Source: Zeimonas sp046347945 (GTDB lineage Bacteria; Pseudomonadota; Gammaproteobacteria; Burkholderiales; Burkholderiaceae_E). From it: 64,000 bases of DNA. Under the pieces are notes generated by a model. It made no database searches. It saw only the letters and a list, made by a program, of their open reading frames with translations, and was not told the DNA's origin. The DNA lies in NCBI GenBank assembly GCA_046347945.1, contig JAXMFB010000017.1, forward strand, positions 1 through 64,000. Direction: 5' to 3'. The position numbers and the translations under genes were made by a program. Shown here piece by piece: positions 37,825 through 47,983 of the stretch (its first letter is position 1; the number at the start of each line of letters is the position of its first letter).

Positions 37825-39789
37825 ATGGGTGCGATGAAGGAAACGCTGGGATTCCAGACCGAGGTGAAGCAGCTGCTGCAGCTGATGATCCATTCGCTGT
37901 ACAGCAACCGGGAGATCTTCCTGCGCGAGCTGGTGTCGAACGCCTCCGACGCCTGCGACAAGCTGCGCTTCGAGGCCCTCGACCGGCCGGAGTTGTACGA
38001 AGGCGACGCCGAACTGGGCATCCGCATCGAGATCGACCCCGCGGCGCGCACGCTGACGGTGTCCGACAACGGCATCGGGCTGTCCCGCGACGAGGCGGTC
38101 GAGCACCTCGGCACGATCGCGCGCTCCGGGACCCGCGAGTTCTTCGGCAGGCTGTCGGGCGACCAGGCGAAGGATGCCCAGCTGATCGGCCAGTTCGGGG
38201 TCGGCTTCTATTCGGCCTTCATCGTTGCCGACCGGGTCACCGTGATCTCGCGGCGCGCCGGGCTGGCGGAGGGCGAGGCGGTGCGTTGGGAATCCGACGG
38301 CAGCGGCGAGTTCTCGGTCGAGACGGTCGAGAAGGCGGGGCGCGGCACCGACGTGATCCTGCACCTGCGCGGCGGCAAGGCCGGCGCCTCCGGGGGCGAG
38401 GGCGGCGCTGCCGGCGACGAGCAGGGCTTCGACGACCTGCTGTCGGCCTGGACCATCAAGTCGATCGTGCGCCGCTACTCCGATCACATCTCGCTGCCGA
38501 TCCGCATGCGCAAGGAGCAATGGGATGCGGACGCGAAGCAGATGCGCGCGACCGACGAGTGGGAGACCGTGAACCAGGCGAGCGCGCTCTGGGCACGGCC
38601 CAAGTCGGAGCTCGACGACGAGCAGTACCGCGCTTTCTACAAGCACCTGTCGCACGACGACGGCGAGCCGCTCGCCTGGACGCACAATCGCGTCGAGGGG
38701 CGCACCGAGTACACGCAGCTGCTGTACCTGCCGTCGAACGCGCCGTTCGACCTCTGGGACCGCCAGCGGCGCAGCGGCGTTCGCCTGTACGTGCGGCGCG
38801 TGTTCATCATGGAGGACGCCGAGCAGCTGCTCCCCGCGTGGCTGCGCTTCGTGCGCGGCGTGATCGATTCGAACGACCTGCCGCTGAACGTGTCGCGCGA
38901 GATCCTGCAGGAGAGCCGCGACGTCCGGGCGATCCGCGAGGGCTGCACGAAGCGCGTGCTGTCGCTGCTCGAGGAGATGGCGGGCGAGCGCCCCGACGAC
39001 TATGCGAAGTTCTGGCGCGAGTTCGGCCAGGTGGTGAAGGAGGGCATCGGCGAAGACCACGCCAACCGCGAGCGCATCGCGAAACTGCTGCGCTTCGCGT
39101 CGACCGCGTCGGACGACGACGCGCAGTCGGTCTCGCTCGCCGACTACGCCGGCCGCATGAAGGACGGCCAGAAGAAGATCTGGTACGTGACGGCGGACAC
39201 GCCGTCGGCCGCGCGCAGCAGCCCGCATCTCGAGGTGTTCCGCAAGAAGGGCGTCGAGGTGCTGCTGCTCACCGACCGTGTCGACGAGTGGATGCTGTCG
39301 TTCCTCACCGAGTTCGACGGTCACGAGCTCGCCTCGGTCGCGCGCGGCGGCCTGGACCTCGATGCGCTCGAGGACGAGGCCGAGAAGGCGGCCTCGAAGC
39401 AGGCGTCCGAGGAGTTCGCCGAGCTCGTCCAGAGCATCCGCGCGGCGCTCGGCGACGCGGTCAAGGACGTGCGGATCACCCGACGCCTGACCGATTCCGC
39501 GTCGTGCCTGGTGTCGGACGAAGGCGAGATCAGCGGCCACCTCGAGCGCCTGCTCAGGCAGGCCGGCCAGAAGGCGCCACCGCGCAAGCCGATCCTCGAG
39601 ATCAACCCGCAGCATCCGTTGCTCGCGCGTGCGCGCACCGACAGCGAACGCATCGCCGACTGGTCGCGGCTGCTGCTCGACCAGGCCGTGCTGTCCGAGG
39701 GCGGACAACTCGACGACCCGGTGGCCTTCGTGCGCCGGATGAATGCGATGCTGGTCGGCGCCGCGCCGGCGACGCAGGCCGCTGCCTGA
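37825..39789 (+). CDS. htpG: Chaperone HtpG (Hsp90)
   Basis: The 654-residue Hsp90 chaperone has the GHKL ATPase motifs NASDACDKLRF near residue 38, DNGIGLSRDEAVEHLGTIA near 82 and GQFGVGFYSAFIVADRV near 123, the middle domain around RVFIMEDAEQLLPAWLRFVRGVIDSNDLPLNVSRE near 333-367, and a C-terminal dimerisation region. ATG 37825 (MGAMKETLGFQ) or 37834 (MKETLGFQ) are both possible; neither has a strong ribosome site. A Gly/Ala-rich loop (residues 188-205) inside the N-domain is slightly longer than usual. Confidence 0.95.
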   Translation: MGAMKETLGFQTEVKQLLQLMIHSLYSNREIFLRELVSNASDACDKLRFEALDRPELYEGDAELGIRIEIDPAARTLTVSDNGIGLSRDEAVEHLGTIARSGTREFFGRLSGDQAKDAQLIGQFGVGFYSAFIVADRVTVISRRAGLAEGEAVRWESDGSGEFSVETVEKAGRGTDVILHLRGGKAGASGGEGGAAGDEQGFDDLLSAWTIKSIVRRYSDHISLPIRMRKEQWDADAKQMRATDEWETVNQASALWARPKSELDDEQYRAFYKHLSHDDGEPLAWTHNRVEGRTEYTQLLYLPSNAPFDLWDRQRRSGVRLYVRRVFIMEDAEQLLPAWLRFVRGVIDSNDLPLNVSREILQESRDVRAIREGCTKRVLSLLEEMAGERPDDYAKFWREFGQVVKEGIGEDHANRERIAKLLRFASTASDDDAQSVSLADYAGRMKDGQKKIWYVTADTPSAARSSPHLEVFRKKGVEVLLLTDRVDEWMLSFLTEFDGHELASVARGGLDLDALEDEAEKAASKQASEEFAELVQSIRAALGDAVKDVRITRRLTDSASCLVSDEGEISGHLERLLRQAGQKAPPRKPILEINPQHPLLARARTDSERIADWSRLLLDQAVLSEGGQLDDPVAFVRRMNAMLVGAAPATQAAA

Positions 39790-39797
39790 GGCGTCGG

Positions 39798-40280
39798 GTG
39801 CTGCAGGGACTCGCGCCGGTCGTCGGCAGGGCCTCGCGCCTGCTCGTGCTGGGAAGCTTCCCCGGCGAGGCCTCGCTCGCCGCGGGCCGCTACTACGCGC
39901 ACCCGCGCAACCAGTTCTGGCCGATCCTGGCGCGTGCGCTCGGCGAGCCGCTCGTCGACTGGCCCTTCGAGCGCCGCTATCGCGCGGTGATCGACGCCGG
40001 CTTGGCGATCTGGGACGTCTACGCGGGCTGCCGCCGCGAAGGCAGCCTCGACAGCAGCATCCGCGAGGCCGCGCAGAACGACTTCGAATCGCTGCTGAGC
40101 CGGGCGCCGCGGCTGCGCGCCGTGCTGTTCAACGGCCGGACTGCGGGCCGCTACGAATCCTGGTTCGCCTGGCGCGGCCTGGCGACGCGGGTGCTCCCGT
40201 CGACCAGCCCGGCCTATGCGGGGATGAGCGCGGCCGAGAAGCGCGAGCGCTGGTGCGAGGCGATCGAGGCACTGCGATGA
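39798..40280 (+). CDS. DNA-deoxyinosine glycosylase (uracil-DNA glycosylase superfamily)
   Basis: The 160-residue protein has the family pattern LLVLGSFPGEASLAAGRYYAHPRNQFWPIL near residues 15-44, where GSFPGE is the active-site loop and the Asn in HPRN contacts the base, and ending LPSTSPAYAGM near 133-143. These enzymes remove hypoxanthine or related damaged bases. The start is GTG 39798, nine bases after htpG. The stop overlaps the following gene by ATGA. Confidence 0.85.
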   Translation: MLQGLAPVVGRASRLLVLGSFPGEASLAAGRYYAHPRNQFWPILARALGEPLVDWPFERRYRAVIDAGLAIWDVYAGCRREGSLDSSIREAAQNDFESLLSRAPRLRAVLFNGRTAGRYESWFAWRGLATRVLPSTSPAYAGMSAAEKRERWCEAIEALR

Positions 40281-41080
40281 CACGCCCGCCGGCGCGCCGG
40301 GCCGGCGCTTCGCATGGTGGCGCGCGTCGCGGCGACGATCCGGCGATTACGCTGTCCGAGGAGGACGGCGTGCGCTACCTGCACTTCGGCTCGCCATGGG
40401 TGCAGGGGGCAATGCGCATCGCGCGTCCGTATGCGATCGAGATCGACTACGTGCGCGACATGATGGCGTGGCTGTTCTTCCTGGCACCGCCCGGGCGCAT
40501 CCTGCAGCTCGGTCTGGGCGCCGCAGCGCTGACCAAGTACTGCTGGCATCGACATCCCGGTTCGCGGGTCACCGCGGTCGAGCGCAGCGAGGCCGTGATT
40601 GCCAGCGCGCGCCGCGACTTCGCGTTGCCGGCCGACGATGCGCGCCTGAAGGTCGTGCACGCCGACGCGGGCGAGTTCGTGGCGCGGCCGTCGCAACGCG
40701 GCCGCTACGGTGTCATCCAGGTCGACCTCTACGATCGCCTGGCGCGCGGGCCCGTGATCGACAGCCTGGCGTTCTATCGGCGCTGCCGCCGCGCGCTTGC
40801 GCCTTCGGGGGTGCTGGTCGTGAACGTGTTCGGCGAGCACGACTCGTACCAGCGCAGCATCGAGCGCATCGGCCAGGCGTTCGCAGGCCGGCTGCTGGCG
40901 CTGCCGCCGGTGCCGGCGGGCAACGTCGTACTGCTCGCGTTCCAGGGACCGCCGCTGCGCGTCGCTTGGGCGGCGTTGCGCCGCCGGGCAGGCGAGCTCG
41001 AGCGGGCGGGCTTGCCGGCCCGTCGATGGCTCGACGCGCTGCGTGGCCAGCAGGGGCGTTTCGCCGAGTTCGCGATCTGA
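40277..41080 (+). CDS. Spermidine synthase-like protein
   Basis: The 267-residue protein has a Rossmann methyltransferase-like core: ILQLGLGAAALTKYCWHRHPGSRVTAVERSEAVIASARRDF near residues 75-115, VVHADAGEFVA near 130 and VIQVDLYDRLARGPV near 147. This matches the spermidine-synthase-like group that often lacks full polyamine catalytic residues. The first 30 residues are Arg/Ala-rich and possibly disordered. It is linked to the glycosylase by an ATGA overlap. Polyamine synthesis is not established; it may be a methyltransferase. Confidence 0.82.
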   Translation: MTRPPARRAGASHGGARRGDDPAITLSEEDGVRYLHFGSPWVQGAMRIARPYAIEIDYVRDMMAWLFFLAPPGRILQLGLGAAALTKYCWHRHPGSRVTAVERSEAVIASARRDFALPADDARLKVVHADAGEFVARPSQRGRYGVIQVDLYDRLARGPVIDSLAFYRRCRRALAPSGVLVVNVFGEHDSYQRSIERIGQAFAGRLLALPPVPAGNVVLLAFQGPPLRVAWAALRRRAGELERAGLPARRWLDALRGQQGRFAEFAI

Positions 41081-41243
41081 TCGGCCCGCCGCGGCGGCGG
41101 TGCGGTCCGCCAGGGTGTTCGGCGGCGCTGCCGGTCGGGCCTGCGCCACGGCGGGCGGCGCGCCCATCGCGGGCCGGCCGTCCGTTTCGACCGTTCATCC
41201 GTCGCAGACGGCCGGGCACGGGCACCGCTGCTAGCCTGCCCGC

Positions 41244-43055
41244 ATGAACGCGCGTACCGATTCGGGGTCGGCCCTGGCCGCTGCCTTGCCGCCGCTCGGC
41301 CAGCCCGGACGGCGGGTCGCCGTCGAGGACCTCTTGCCGGCACTGGTCGCCGACGGACTGCTCGCGCAGGCCGACGCCGAGGCGGTGGGCCGGTATGCCC
41401 GGCTGTCGAACGCCGACCAGCACGCGCTGGTCGCGCTGGCGCGCCGAAAGCTGAAGTCGCCCGGCACGCACCGCGTGCTCGACCTGGACGTGCTGTGTCC
41501 CTGGTTCGCGCAGCGGGTCGGCCTGCCGTACGTCCACGTCGATCCGCTCAAGGTCGACCTGTCGCGCGTTGCCGAGGTGATGTCGAGCCAGTACGCGACG
41601 CGCTTCAAGATCCTGCCGCTCGAGGTGAAGGGCCGCGAGATCACGATCGCCACGGCCGAGCCGTTCGTCACCGACTGGGTCGAAGAACTGCGCGGCCTGC
41701 TCAGGCGCGAGATCCGGCGCGTCATCGCGAATCCGCAGGACATCACCCGCTACATCGTCGAGTTCTTCACGCTGGCGCGCACCGTGCGCGGCGCCCAGAA
41801 GAGCGGGACGGCGGCGCACCAGAACAATTTCGAACAGTTGGTCGAGCTCGGCCGTTCGGGCCGCAGCCTGGACGCCAACGACCAGCACGTCGTCACCATC
41901 GTCGACTGGCTCTGGCAGTACGCGTTCGAGCAGCGCGCCAGCGACATCCACATGGAGCCCAGGCGCGAGGCCGGGTCGATCCGGTTCCGGATCGACGGGA
42001 TGCTGCACAACGTCTACCAGGTGCCCGCGTCGGTGTTCGCCGCGATGACCAGCCGCATCAAGCTGCTCGGGCGGATGGACGTGATCGAGAAGCGCCGCCC
42101 GCAGGACGGGCGCATCAAGACGCGCAACGCCGACGGTCGCGAGATCGAGCTGCGCCTGTCGACGCTGCCGACCGCGTTCGGCGAGAAGCTGGTGATGCGG
42201 GTGTTCGACCCCGAGGTGCTGGTGCGCGACTTCGCCGAACTGGGCTTCGGCGACGACGACCTCGAGACCTGGGAGGCGATGACCTCCCGGCCCAACGGCA
42301 TCGTCCTGGTGACCGGGCCGACCGGGTCGGGCAAGACGACGACGCTCTACACGACGCTCAAGCAGCTCGCGACCGAGGACGTCAACGTCTGCACCGTCGA
42401 GGACCCGATCGAGATGGTCGAGCCACGCTTCAACCAGATGCAGATCCAGCACGGAATCGACCTCAGCTTCGCCGATGGCATCCGCGCGCTGATGCGACAG
42501 GACCCCGACATCGTCATGGTCGGCGAGATCCGCGACCTCGAGACGGCCGAGATGGCGATCCAGGCCGCCCTGACCGGGCACCTGGTGCTGTCGACGCTAC
42601 ACACCAACGACGCGCCGTCCGCCGTCACCCGCCTGCTCGACCTGGGCGTGCCGCCCTACCTGCTGAACGCCACACTGATCGGCGTCATGGCGCAGCGGCT
42701 CGTGCGCACGCTGTGCGAGTCGTGCAAGCAGGCGACCGACGAGTTGCCCGACGAGGAATGGAGCGCGCTGATCGCGCCGTTTCGCGCCCCGAAGCCGAAG
42801 CGCCTGTACCGTCCGGTCGGTTGCCTCGAATGCCGGATGACCGGGTATCGCGGTCGCAGCGGCCTGTACGAACTGCTGGTCGTCGATGCCGGGCTGCGCC
42901 AGCTGATCAACGAGAAGCCGGACCTCGGCGCGATCCGCCGTCGCGCGATCCGCGGCGGCCTCAAGCCGCTGCGCCTGGCCGGCGCCCAGAAGATCGCCGC
43001 CGGAATGACCACCTGCGAGGAAGTGTTGAAGGCAGCGCCGCCGATCAGCGATTGA
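41244..43055 (+). CDS. GspE/PilB-type secretion ATPase
   Basis: The 603-residue ATPase belongs to the type II secretion / type IV pilus assembly family. An N-terminal MshEN-like domain (residues 25-165) precedes the ATPase domain. Walker A GPTGSGKTTT near 358-367, the Asp box CTVEDPIEMVE near 386, Walker B DPDIVMVGEIRD near 420, and the His box HLVLSTLHTNDA near 445 are intact. A four-cysteine zinc site (CESC near 493, CLEC near 528) is present. No other pilus or secretion genes are next to it, so it appears to be an orphan here. Confidence 0.92.
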   Translation: MNARTDSGSALAAALPPLGQPGRRVAVEDLLPALVADGLLAQADAEAVGRYARLSNADQHALVALARRKLKSPGTHRVLDLDVLCPWFAQRVGLPYVHVDPLKVDLSRVAEVMSSQYATRFKILPLEVKGREITIATAEPFVTDWVEELRGLLRREIRRVIANPQDITRYIVEFFTLARTVRGAQKSGTAAHQNNFEQLVELGRSGRSLDANDQHVVTIVDWLWQYAFEQRASDIHMEPRREAGSIRFRIDGMLHNVYQVPASVFAAMTSRIKLLGRMDVIEKRRPQDGRIKTRNADGREIELRLSTLPTAFGEKLVMRVFDPEVLVRDFAELGFGDDDLETWEAMTSRPNGIVLVTGPTGSGKTTTLYTTLKQLATEDVNVCTVEDPIEMVEPRFNQMQIQHGIDLSFADGIRALMRQDPDIVMVGEIRDLETAEMAIQAALTGHLVLSTLHTNDAPSAVTRLLDLGVPPYLLNATLIGVMAQRLVRTLCESCKQATDELPDEEWSALIAPFRAPKPKRLYRPVGCLECRMTGYRGRSGLYELLVVDAGLRQLINEKPDLGAIRRRAIRGGLKPLRLAGAQKIAAGMTTCEEVLKAAPPISD

Positions 43056-43064
43056 AAGCCGGGG

Positions 43065-44240
43065 CTACTTCGACAATTCGCGCATGGCACGCTCGAGGCC
43101 CTGCAGCGTGACCGGGTACATCCGGTTCTGCAGCACCTGGCGGATCACCGCGATCGATTGCCGGTACTCCCAGACCCCCTCGGGCTCGGGGTTGAGCCAC
43201 GCGAACTTCGGGAAACGCTCGACCAGCCGGCGCAGCCAGACGGCGCCGGCCTCCTCGTTGTTGTATTCGACCGAGCCGCCCGGCTGCAGCACCTCGTACG
43301 GGCTCATCGTCGCGTCGCCGACGAAGATCAGCCGGTAGTCGGGGTTGTACTTGCGGATGACGTCCCAGGTCGCGAAGCGCTCGGCGTGGCGGCGCCGGTT
43401 GTGCTTCCACAGGAAGTCGTAGACGCAGTTGTGGAAGTAGTAGAACTCGAGGTGCTTGAACTCGCTCTTGGCCGCCGAGAACAGTTCCTCGGTCTGCTTG
43501 ATGTGGTCGTCCATCGTGCCGCCGACGTCGAGCAGCATCAGCACCTTGATCGTGTTGTGCCGTTCGGGAACCATGCGGATGTCGAGGTAGCCCGCGTTGC
43601 GAGCCGTCGACGCGATGGTGTCGTCGAGGTCGAGTTCCTCCTCGGCGCCCTCCCGGGCGAACTTGCGCAGCCGCCGCAGCGCGACCTTGATGTTGCGCGT
43701 GCCCAGTTCCACCTGGTCGTCGTAGTCGCGGTACGCGCGCTGCTCCCAGACCTTGACCGCCGTGCGGTTGCCGGCCGACGGGCCGCCGATGCGGATGCCT
43801 TCGGGGTTGTAGCCGCCGTTGCCGAACGGCGAGGTACCGTTGGTGCCGACCCATTTCGATCCGCCCTGATGGCGCTCCTTCTGTTCCTCGAGCAGTTCGC
43901 GCAGCCGCTCCATCAGCTTGTCCAGCCCGCCCATCGCCTCGATCGCCGCCTTCTCCTCGGCGGTGAACTCGCGCTGGAACTGCCGCTTGAGCCATTCGAG
44001 CGGCAGGTCGATGTCGATGCCGGGAATGGCCTGCACGCCCTTGAAGTACGCGGCGAAGGCCTTGTCGAACTTGTCGAAGTTGCGTTCGTCCTTGACCAGC
44101 GTGGCGCGCGACAGGTAGTAGAAATCGTCGATCGACGGGCCGATCACGTGCTCGCGCATCGCCTCGAGCAGCAGCAGGTACTCCTTGATCGAGACCGGCA
44201 GCTTGGCGTGACGCAGGTGCAGGAAGAAGTCGATCAGCAT
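43065..44240 (-). CDS. VWA-containing CoxE-family protein
   Basis: The 391-residue protein has a helical N-terminal half and a C-terminal von Willebrand A-like domain. The metal-adhesion motif reads DVGGTMDDH near residue 240, a variant of the usual DxSxS seen in many CoxE relatives. Proteins of this type work with MoxR ATPases as chaperones that insert metal or remodel enzymes. It lies 12 bases after a GNAT gene that is itself 10 bases after a moxR gene, so all three form an operon. Confidence 0.88.
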   Translation of the reverse strand: MLIDFFLHLRHAKLPVSIKEYLLLLEAMREHVIGPSIDDFYYLSRATLVKDERNFDKFDKAFAAYFKGVQAIPGIDIDLPLEWLKRQFQREFTAEEKAAIEAMGGLDKLMERLRELLEEQKERHQGGSKWVGTNGTSPFGNGGYNPEGIRIGGPSAGNRTAVKVWEQRAYRDYDDQVELGTRNIKVALRRLRKFAREGAEEELDLDDTIASTARNAGYLDIRMVPERHNTIKVLMLLDVGGTMDDHIKQTEELFSAAKSEFKHLEFYYFHNCVYDFLWKHNRRRHAERFATWDVIRKYNPDYRLIFVGDATMSPYEVLQPGGSVEYNNEEAGAVWLRRLVERFPKFAWLNPEPEGVWEYRQSIAVIRQVLQNRMYPVTLQGLERAMRELSK

Positions 44241-44252
44241 GATGTCGTCGCC

Positions 44253-44867
44253 TCAGAGCGGCGCCGCGCCGATCGGGCGAGGACGGCGCAGCAGCCATTC
44301 GAGATTGGCGCGCACCGCCGGCCACTCGGCGGCCGTGACGCTGTAGACGGCGGTGTCGCGCAGCGAGCCGTTGGGCATGCGCATGTGGCTGCGCAGCACG
44401 CCGTCGAGGCGCGCGCCGAGTCGCTCGATTGCCTGCCGGCTCTGCTGGTTCATGAAGTGGGTGCGGAACTCGACCGCGATGCAGTGCAGCTGCTCGAACG
44501 CGTGGCGCAGCAGCATCGCCTTGCACTCGGAGTTCAGCGCGGTGCGCTGGACCGAGGCCGCGTACCAGGTCGAGCCGATCTCGACCCGGCGGTTCGCGGC
44601 GTCGGCGTGCATGTACGTGGTCATCCCGACGACCCGCCCGCTCGCCCTGTGGCGCACCGTGAACGGCAGCATCGTGCCCGCCTGCTGCAGCGCGAGCCGC
44701 CGCGCGATCTCGGCGCCCATCGCCTCGGGGCGCGGCACCGTGGTGTACCAGAGTTCCCAGAGCCGGCCATCGGCGCAGGCTGCGGCCAGTTCGGCCTCGT
44801 GCCCGGCGACGAGCGGCTCGAGCGATACGTGCTCGCCTGCCAGCGTGACGGGCTCGAGCCAGGACAT
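44253..44867 (-). CDS. GNAT-family N-acetyltransferase (RimJ/RimL-like)
   Basis: The 204-residue protein has the N-terminal VSLEPLVAGHEAELAAAC, GRVVGMTTYMHADAANRRVEIGSTWYAASVQRTALNSECKAMLLRHAFE near residues 77-125, and VEFRTHFMNQQSRQAIERLGARLDGVLRSHM near 132-162. These are the acetyl-CoA binding and substrate segments of RimJ/RimL-type enzymes. It is wedged between moxR and the VWA gene with very short gaps. Its acceptor is unknown; a partner of the chaperone pair is possible. Confidence 0.85.
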   Translation of the reverse strand: MSWLEPVTLAGEHVSLEPLVAGHEAELAAACADGRLWELWYTTVPRPEAMGAEIARRLALQQAGTMLPFTVRHRASGRVVGMTTYMHADAANRRVEIGSTWYAASVQRTALNSECKAMLLRHAFEQLHCIAVEFRTHFMNQQSRQAIERLGARLDGVLRSHMRMPNGSLRDTAVYSVTAAEWPAVRANLEWLLRRPRPIGAAPL

Positions 44868-44877
44868 CTCGCGCCGT

Positions 44878-45720
<843 letters not shown>

Positions 45721-45884
45721 GATGTCGGGTTCGTCCGGATTTCGGGTTGGGGGCGTCTCGAGTATACGGGAACGCACCGGCGCCTCGCGGGCCCGTGCCC
45801 CTTCTCTGGACGTGCCGGCGACCCCTCCGATAGAATCCGCGTTTCCTTTGCACGGATCAAAGACTTCGGGTGCCCGGAACAGAC

Positions 45885-46202
45885 ATGTACAAGAATATCC
45901 TGATCGCTGCCGGCCTGGCTGCCGCGCTCATGCCCTATGCGACCGCGGCCGAAGGCAATGCCGAGGCCGGCAAGACGAAGAACTCGATGTGCATCGGCTG
46001 CCACGGCATTCCCGGGTACAAGTCCTCGTTCCCCACGGTCTACCAGGTGCCGATGATCAAGGGGCAGAGCGCGAAGTACATCGAGTCGGCGCTGCAGGCC
46101 TATCGCAAGGGCGACCGCAGCCATCCGACGATGCGCGGCATCGCGGCGAGCCTCAGCGACCAGGACATCGCCGATCTGGCGGCGTACTACGGCACCAAGT
46201 GA
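45885..46202 (+). CDS. Monohaem cytochrome c
   Basis: The 105-residue protein carries a signal peptide (MYKNILIAAGLAAALMPYATAA) and the haem-binding CIGCHG at about residues 39-44 of the precursor. The distal ligand is probably the Met in HPTMRG, followed by SLSDQDIADLAAYY, a pattern shared with cytochromes c4/c5. It would carry electrons in the periplasm. Start ATG 45885 is chosen because it begins at the signal peptide; a GTG 15 bases earlier is possible. The next gene, seven bases on, encodes a second similar cytochrome. Confidence 0.9.
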   Translation: MYKNILIAAGLAAALMPYATAAEGNAEAGKTKNSMCIGCHGIPGYKSSFPTVYQVPMIKGQSAKYIESALQAYRKGDRSHPTMRGIAASLSDQDIADLAAYYGTK

Positions 46203-46209
46203 CACGACG

Positions 46210-46563
46210 ATGAGCAACGACCAGCATTCCCGCGCCCGCCGCATCGGCACCCTGATCGGCGCCATCGCGCTGTTCGCCACAACCGGTGCGCACGCCGCGG
46301 ACGTCGCCAAGGGCAAGGAGAAGGCCGAGCAGGTCTGCGCCGCCTGCCACGGCAAGGACGGCAACACGCCGATCGATCCCTCGTATCCGCGACTCGCCGG
46401 GCAGCACGGCGACTATCTGCAGCGCGCGCTGCTCGACTACCAGGCCGACCACCGCAAGAACCCGATCATGGGCGCCCAGGCCAAGCAGCTCTCGCGCACC
46501 GACATCGCGAACCTGGCCGCCTACTACGCCAGCCTGCCGGGCACGCTCAGCCACCAGCGCTGA
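46210..46563 (+). CDS. Monohaem cytochrome c
   Basis: The 117-residue protein has a signal sequence (residues about 10-29, IGTLIGAIALFATTGAHA), the haem site CAACHG near 43-48 and a likely distal Met in NPIMGAQ near 84, followed by LSRTDIANLAAYYASLPG. It is very similar in plan to its upstream neighbour, and the two may be halves of what other bacteria carry as one dihaem cytochrome c4. Function is periplasmic electron transfer; the partner oxidase is not here. Confidence 0.9.
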   Translation: MSNDQHSRARRIGTLIGAIALFATTGAHAADVAKGKEKAEQVCAACHGKDGNTPIDPSYPRLAGQHGDYLQRALLDYQADHRKNPIMGAQAKQLSRTDIANLAAYYASLPGTLSHQR

Positions 46564-46772
46564 CGGACCGGTCCGCGGGCCCCCGCAGCGGCGCCCCGGA
46601 TCGGGCCAGCCCGCCGCCAGCCCGGGCGAGCGCCAATGCCGCCGGCGTGCAGCGCCGGCGCGCACCGCCGCTTCCGTCGCCGGGGCGCCGCCATCCGTCG
46701 CGGAGGCTTGGCCCTGCGTCGCGTGCGCTACCTAGAATCGGTCTGCCTCCACGATTGCGCCCCGTGACTCCG

Positions 46773-47354
46773 ATGCGCCCCGAAACGCCGACCCGCGCGC
46801 GACGCCTGCAAAAGGGCGTGACGGCGCTCGAGCTGGCGATCGTGACGGCAATCGGCGCGACGCTGGTGGCCGCCGCGGCGCCCGATTTTTCGGGCTTCGT
46901 CGCCAGCGCGCAGCTTCGTTCGGCGTCGGAGAATCTCCGCAGCGGCCTGCGCCTGGCCCAGATCGAGGCGATCAAGCGCCAGGCCCCAGTGGAACTGGTG
47001 CTCACCGACGACGAGCCGGACAGCGCAAGCGTGCGCCCCGCGAGCGACGGCCGCAACTGGGTGATCCGCGCGCCTTCACCAGGGGGCGGCTTCGAGCTGC
47101 TCCAGTCGCTGGCCGGCGCGGCGCAGACCCCGCGGGTGCGCGTCGAGGCCGACCGTAGCGTATTCGCGTTCGACCCCTTTGGGCGCCTTCGTGCGGACTC
47201 GTATGGCAATGCGGCCCCGGGCGGCGACCTGCGCGTCGACCTGGCCGACCGGGATGCCCGCGGCCGGCCGCTGCGGGTCGTCGTGCGCCCGACCGGGGCG
47301 AGCCTGAACTGCGACCCCAGGGCCCGGGGCGGCGACCCGTTCGGCTGCTCCTAG
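46773..47354 (+). CDS. GspH/FimT-like type IV pseudopilin
   Basis: The 193-residue protein has a prepilin signal: basic leader MRPETPTRARRLQKG, cleavage after Gly, then VTALELAIVTAIGATLVAAAAP with Glu at position 5 of the mature form. The domain after it resembles GspH/FimT (SASENLRSGLRLAQIEAIKRQAPVELVL). Length is normal. No other pilin genes are adjacent, so it may be an orphan subunit of a type IV pilus or type II system located elsewhere. Confidence 0.85.
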   Translation: MRPETPTRARRLQKGVTALELAIVTAIGATLVAAAAPDFSGFVASAQLRSASENLRSGLRLAQIEAIKRQAPVELVLTDDEPDSASVRPASDGRNWVIRAPSPGGGFELLQSLAGAAQTPRVRVEADRSVFAFDPFGRLRADSYGNAAPGGDLRVDLADRDARGRPLRVVVRPTGASLNCDPRARGGDPFGCS

Positions 47355-47452
47355 CCGCCCGGTGCGCGGGCGCGAGCCCGTCTCCGGTCGACCGGGGAAC
47401 GATATGCGATGATCGGCGAAGCGCGCACGCTTCGGAGGCGCGAGGAGTCGTC

Positions 47453-47974
47453 ATGCCGCACACTGCCAGGACCCCGATGTTCGCAACCACCGATCTGTGC
47501 GACGCGCACGAGGAACGGTTGATCGCCGGCGAATTGCGCGTGCTCCATCCGGCGTTCCGGGCGTTCGGCAAGCGGGCCCGGTTCGCCGGGCCGGTCGCGA
47601 CGGTGCGCTGCTTCGAGGACAACTCGATGGTGCGCGCCGCGCTCGAGACGCCCGGCAAGGGGCGCGTCCTCGTCGTCGACGGTGGCGGCAGCCTGCGCTG
47701 CGCGCTGCTCGGCGGCAACCTGGCGAAGCTCGCCTGCGACAACGGCTGGGTGGGGGTAGTGGTCAACGGCTGCGTGCGCGACGTGGCCGAGATCGATGCC
47801 CACGACGTCGGGGTGCGCGCGCTGGCCACGCATCCCCGCCGCAGCGACCGCCGCGGCAGCGGCGCGCGCGACCAGGTGGTCGAGATCGCCGGCGTGCGGG
47901 TGGCGCCCGGCGACTGGTGCTATGCGGACGACGACGGCATCCTGATCAGCGACCACCGGCTCGAGGGCGCCTGA
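47453..47974 (+). CDS. rraA: RraA-family protein (RNase E inhibitor / aldolase fold)
   Basis: The 173-residue protein has the family motifs ATTDLCDAHE near residue 11, GPVATVRCFEDNSMVRAALE near 45-64, VVDGGGSLRCALLGGNLAKLA near 73-93, and NGCVRDVAEI near 103-112. RraA binds RNase E and limits its activity; close relatives are 4-hydroxy-4-methyl-2-oxoglutarate aldolases, and the Gly-Gly-x-Arg loop does not exclude that. It ends 9 bases from the moeA stop in a convergent arrangement. rne is at the right end of this window, though not linked to it. Confidence 0.88.
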   Translation: MPHTARTPMFATTDLCDAHEERLIAGELRVLHPAFRAFGKRARFAGPVATVRCFEDNSMVRAALETPGKGRVLVVDGGGSLRCALLGGNLAKLACDNGWVGVVVNGCVRDVAEIDAHDVGVRALATHPRRSDRRGSGARDQVVEIAGVRVAPGDWCYADDDGILISDHRLEGA

Positions 47975-47983
47975 GCGCAGCCT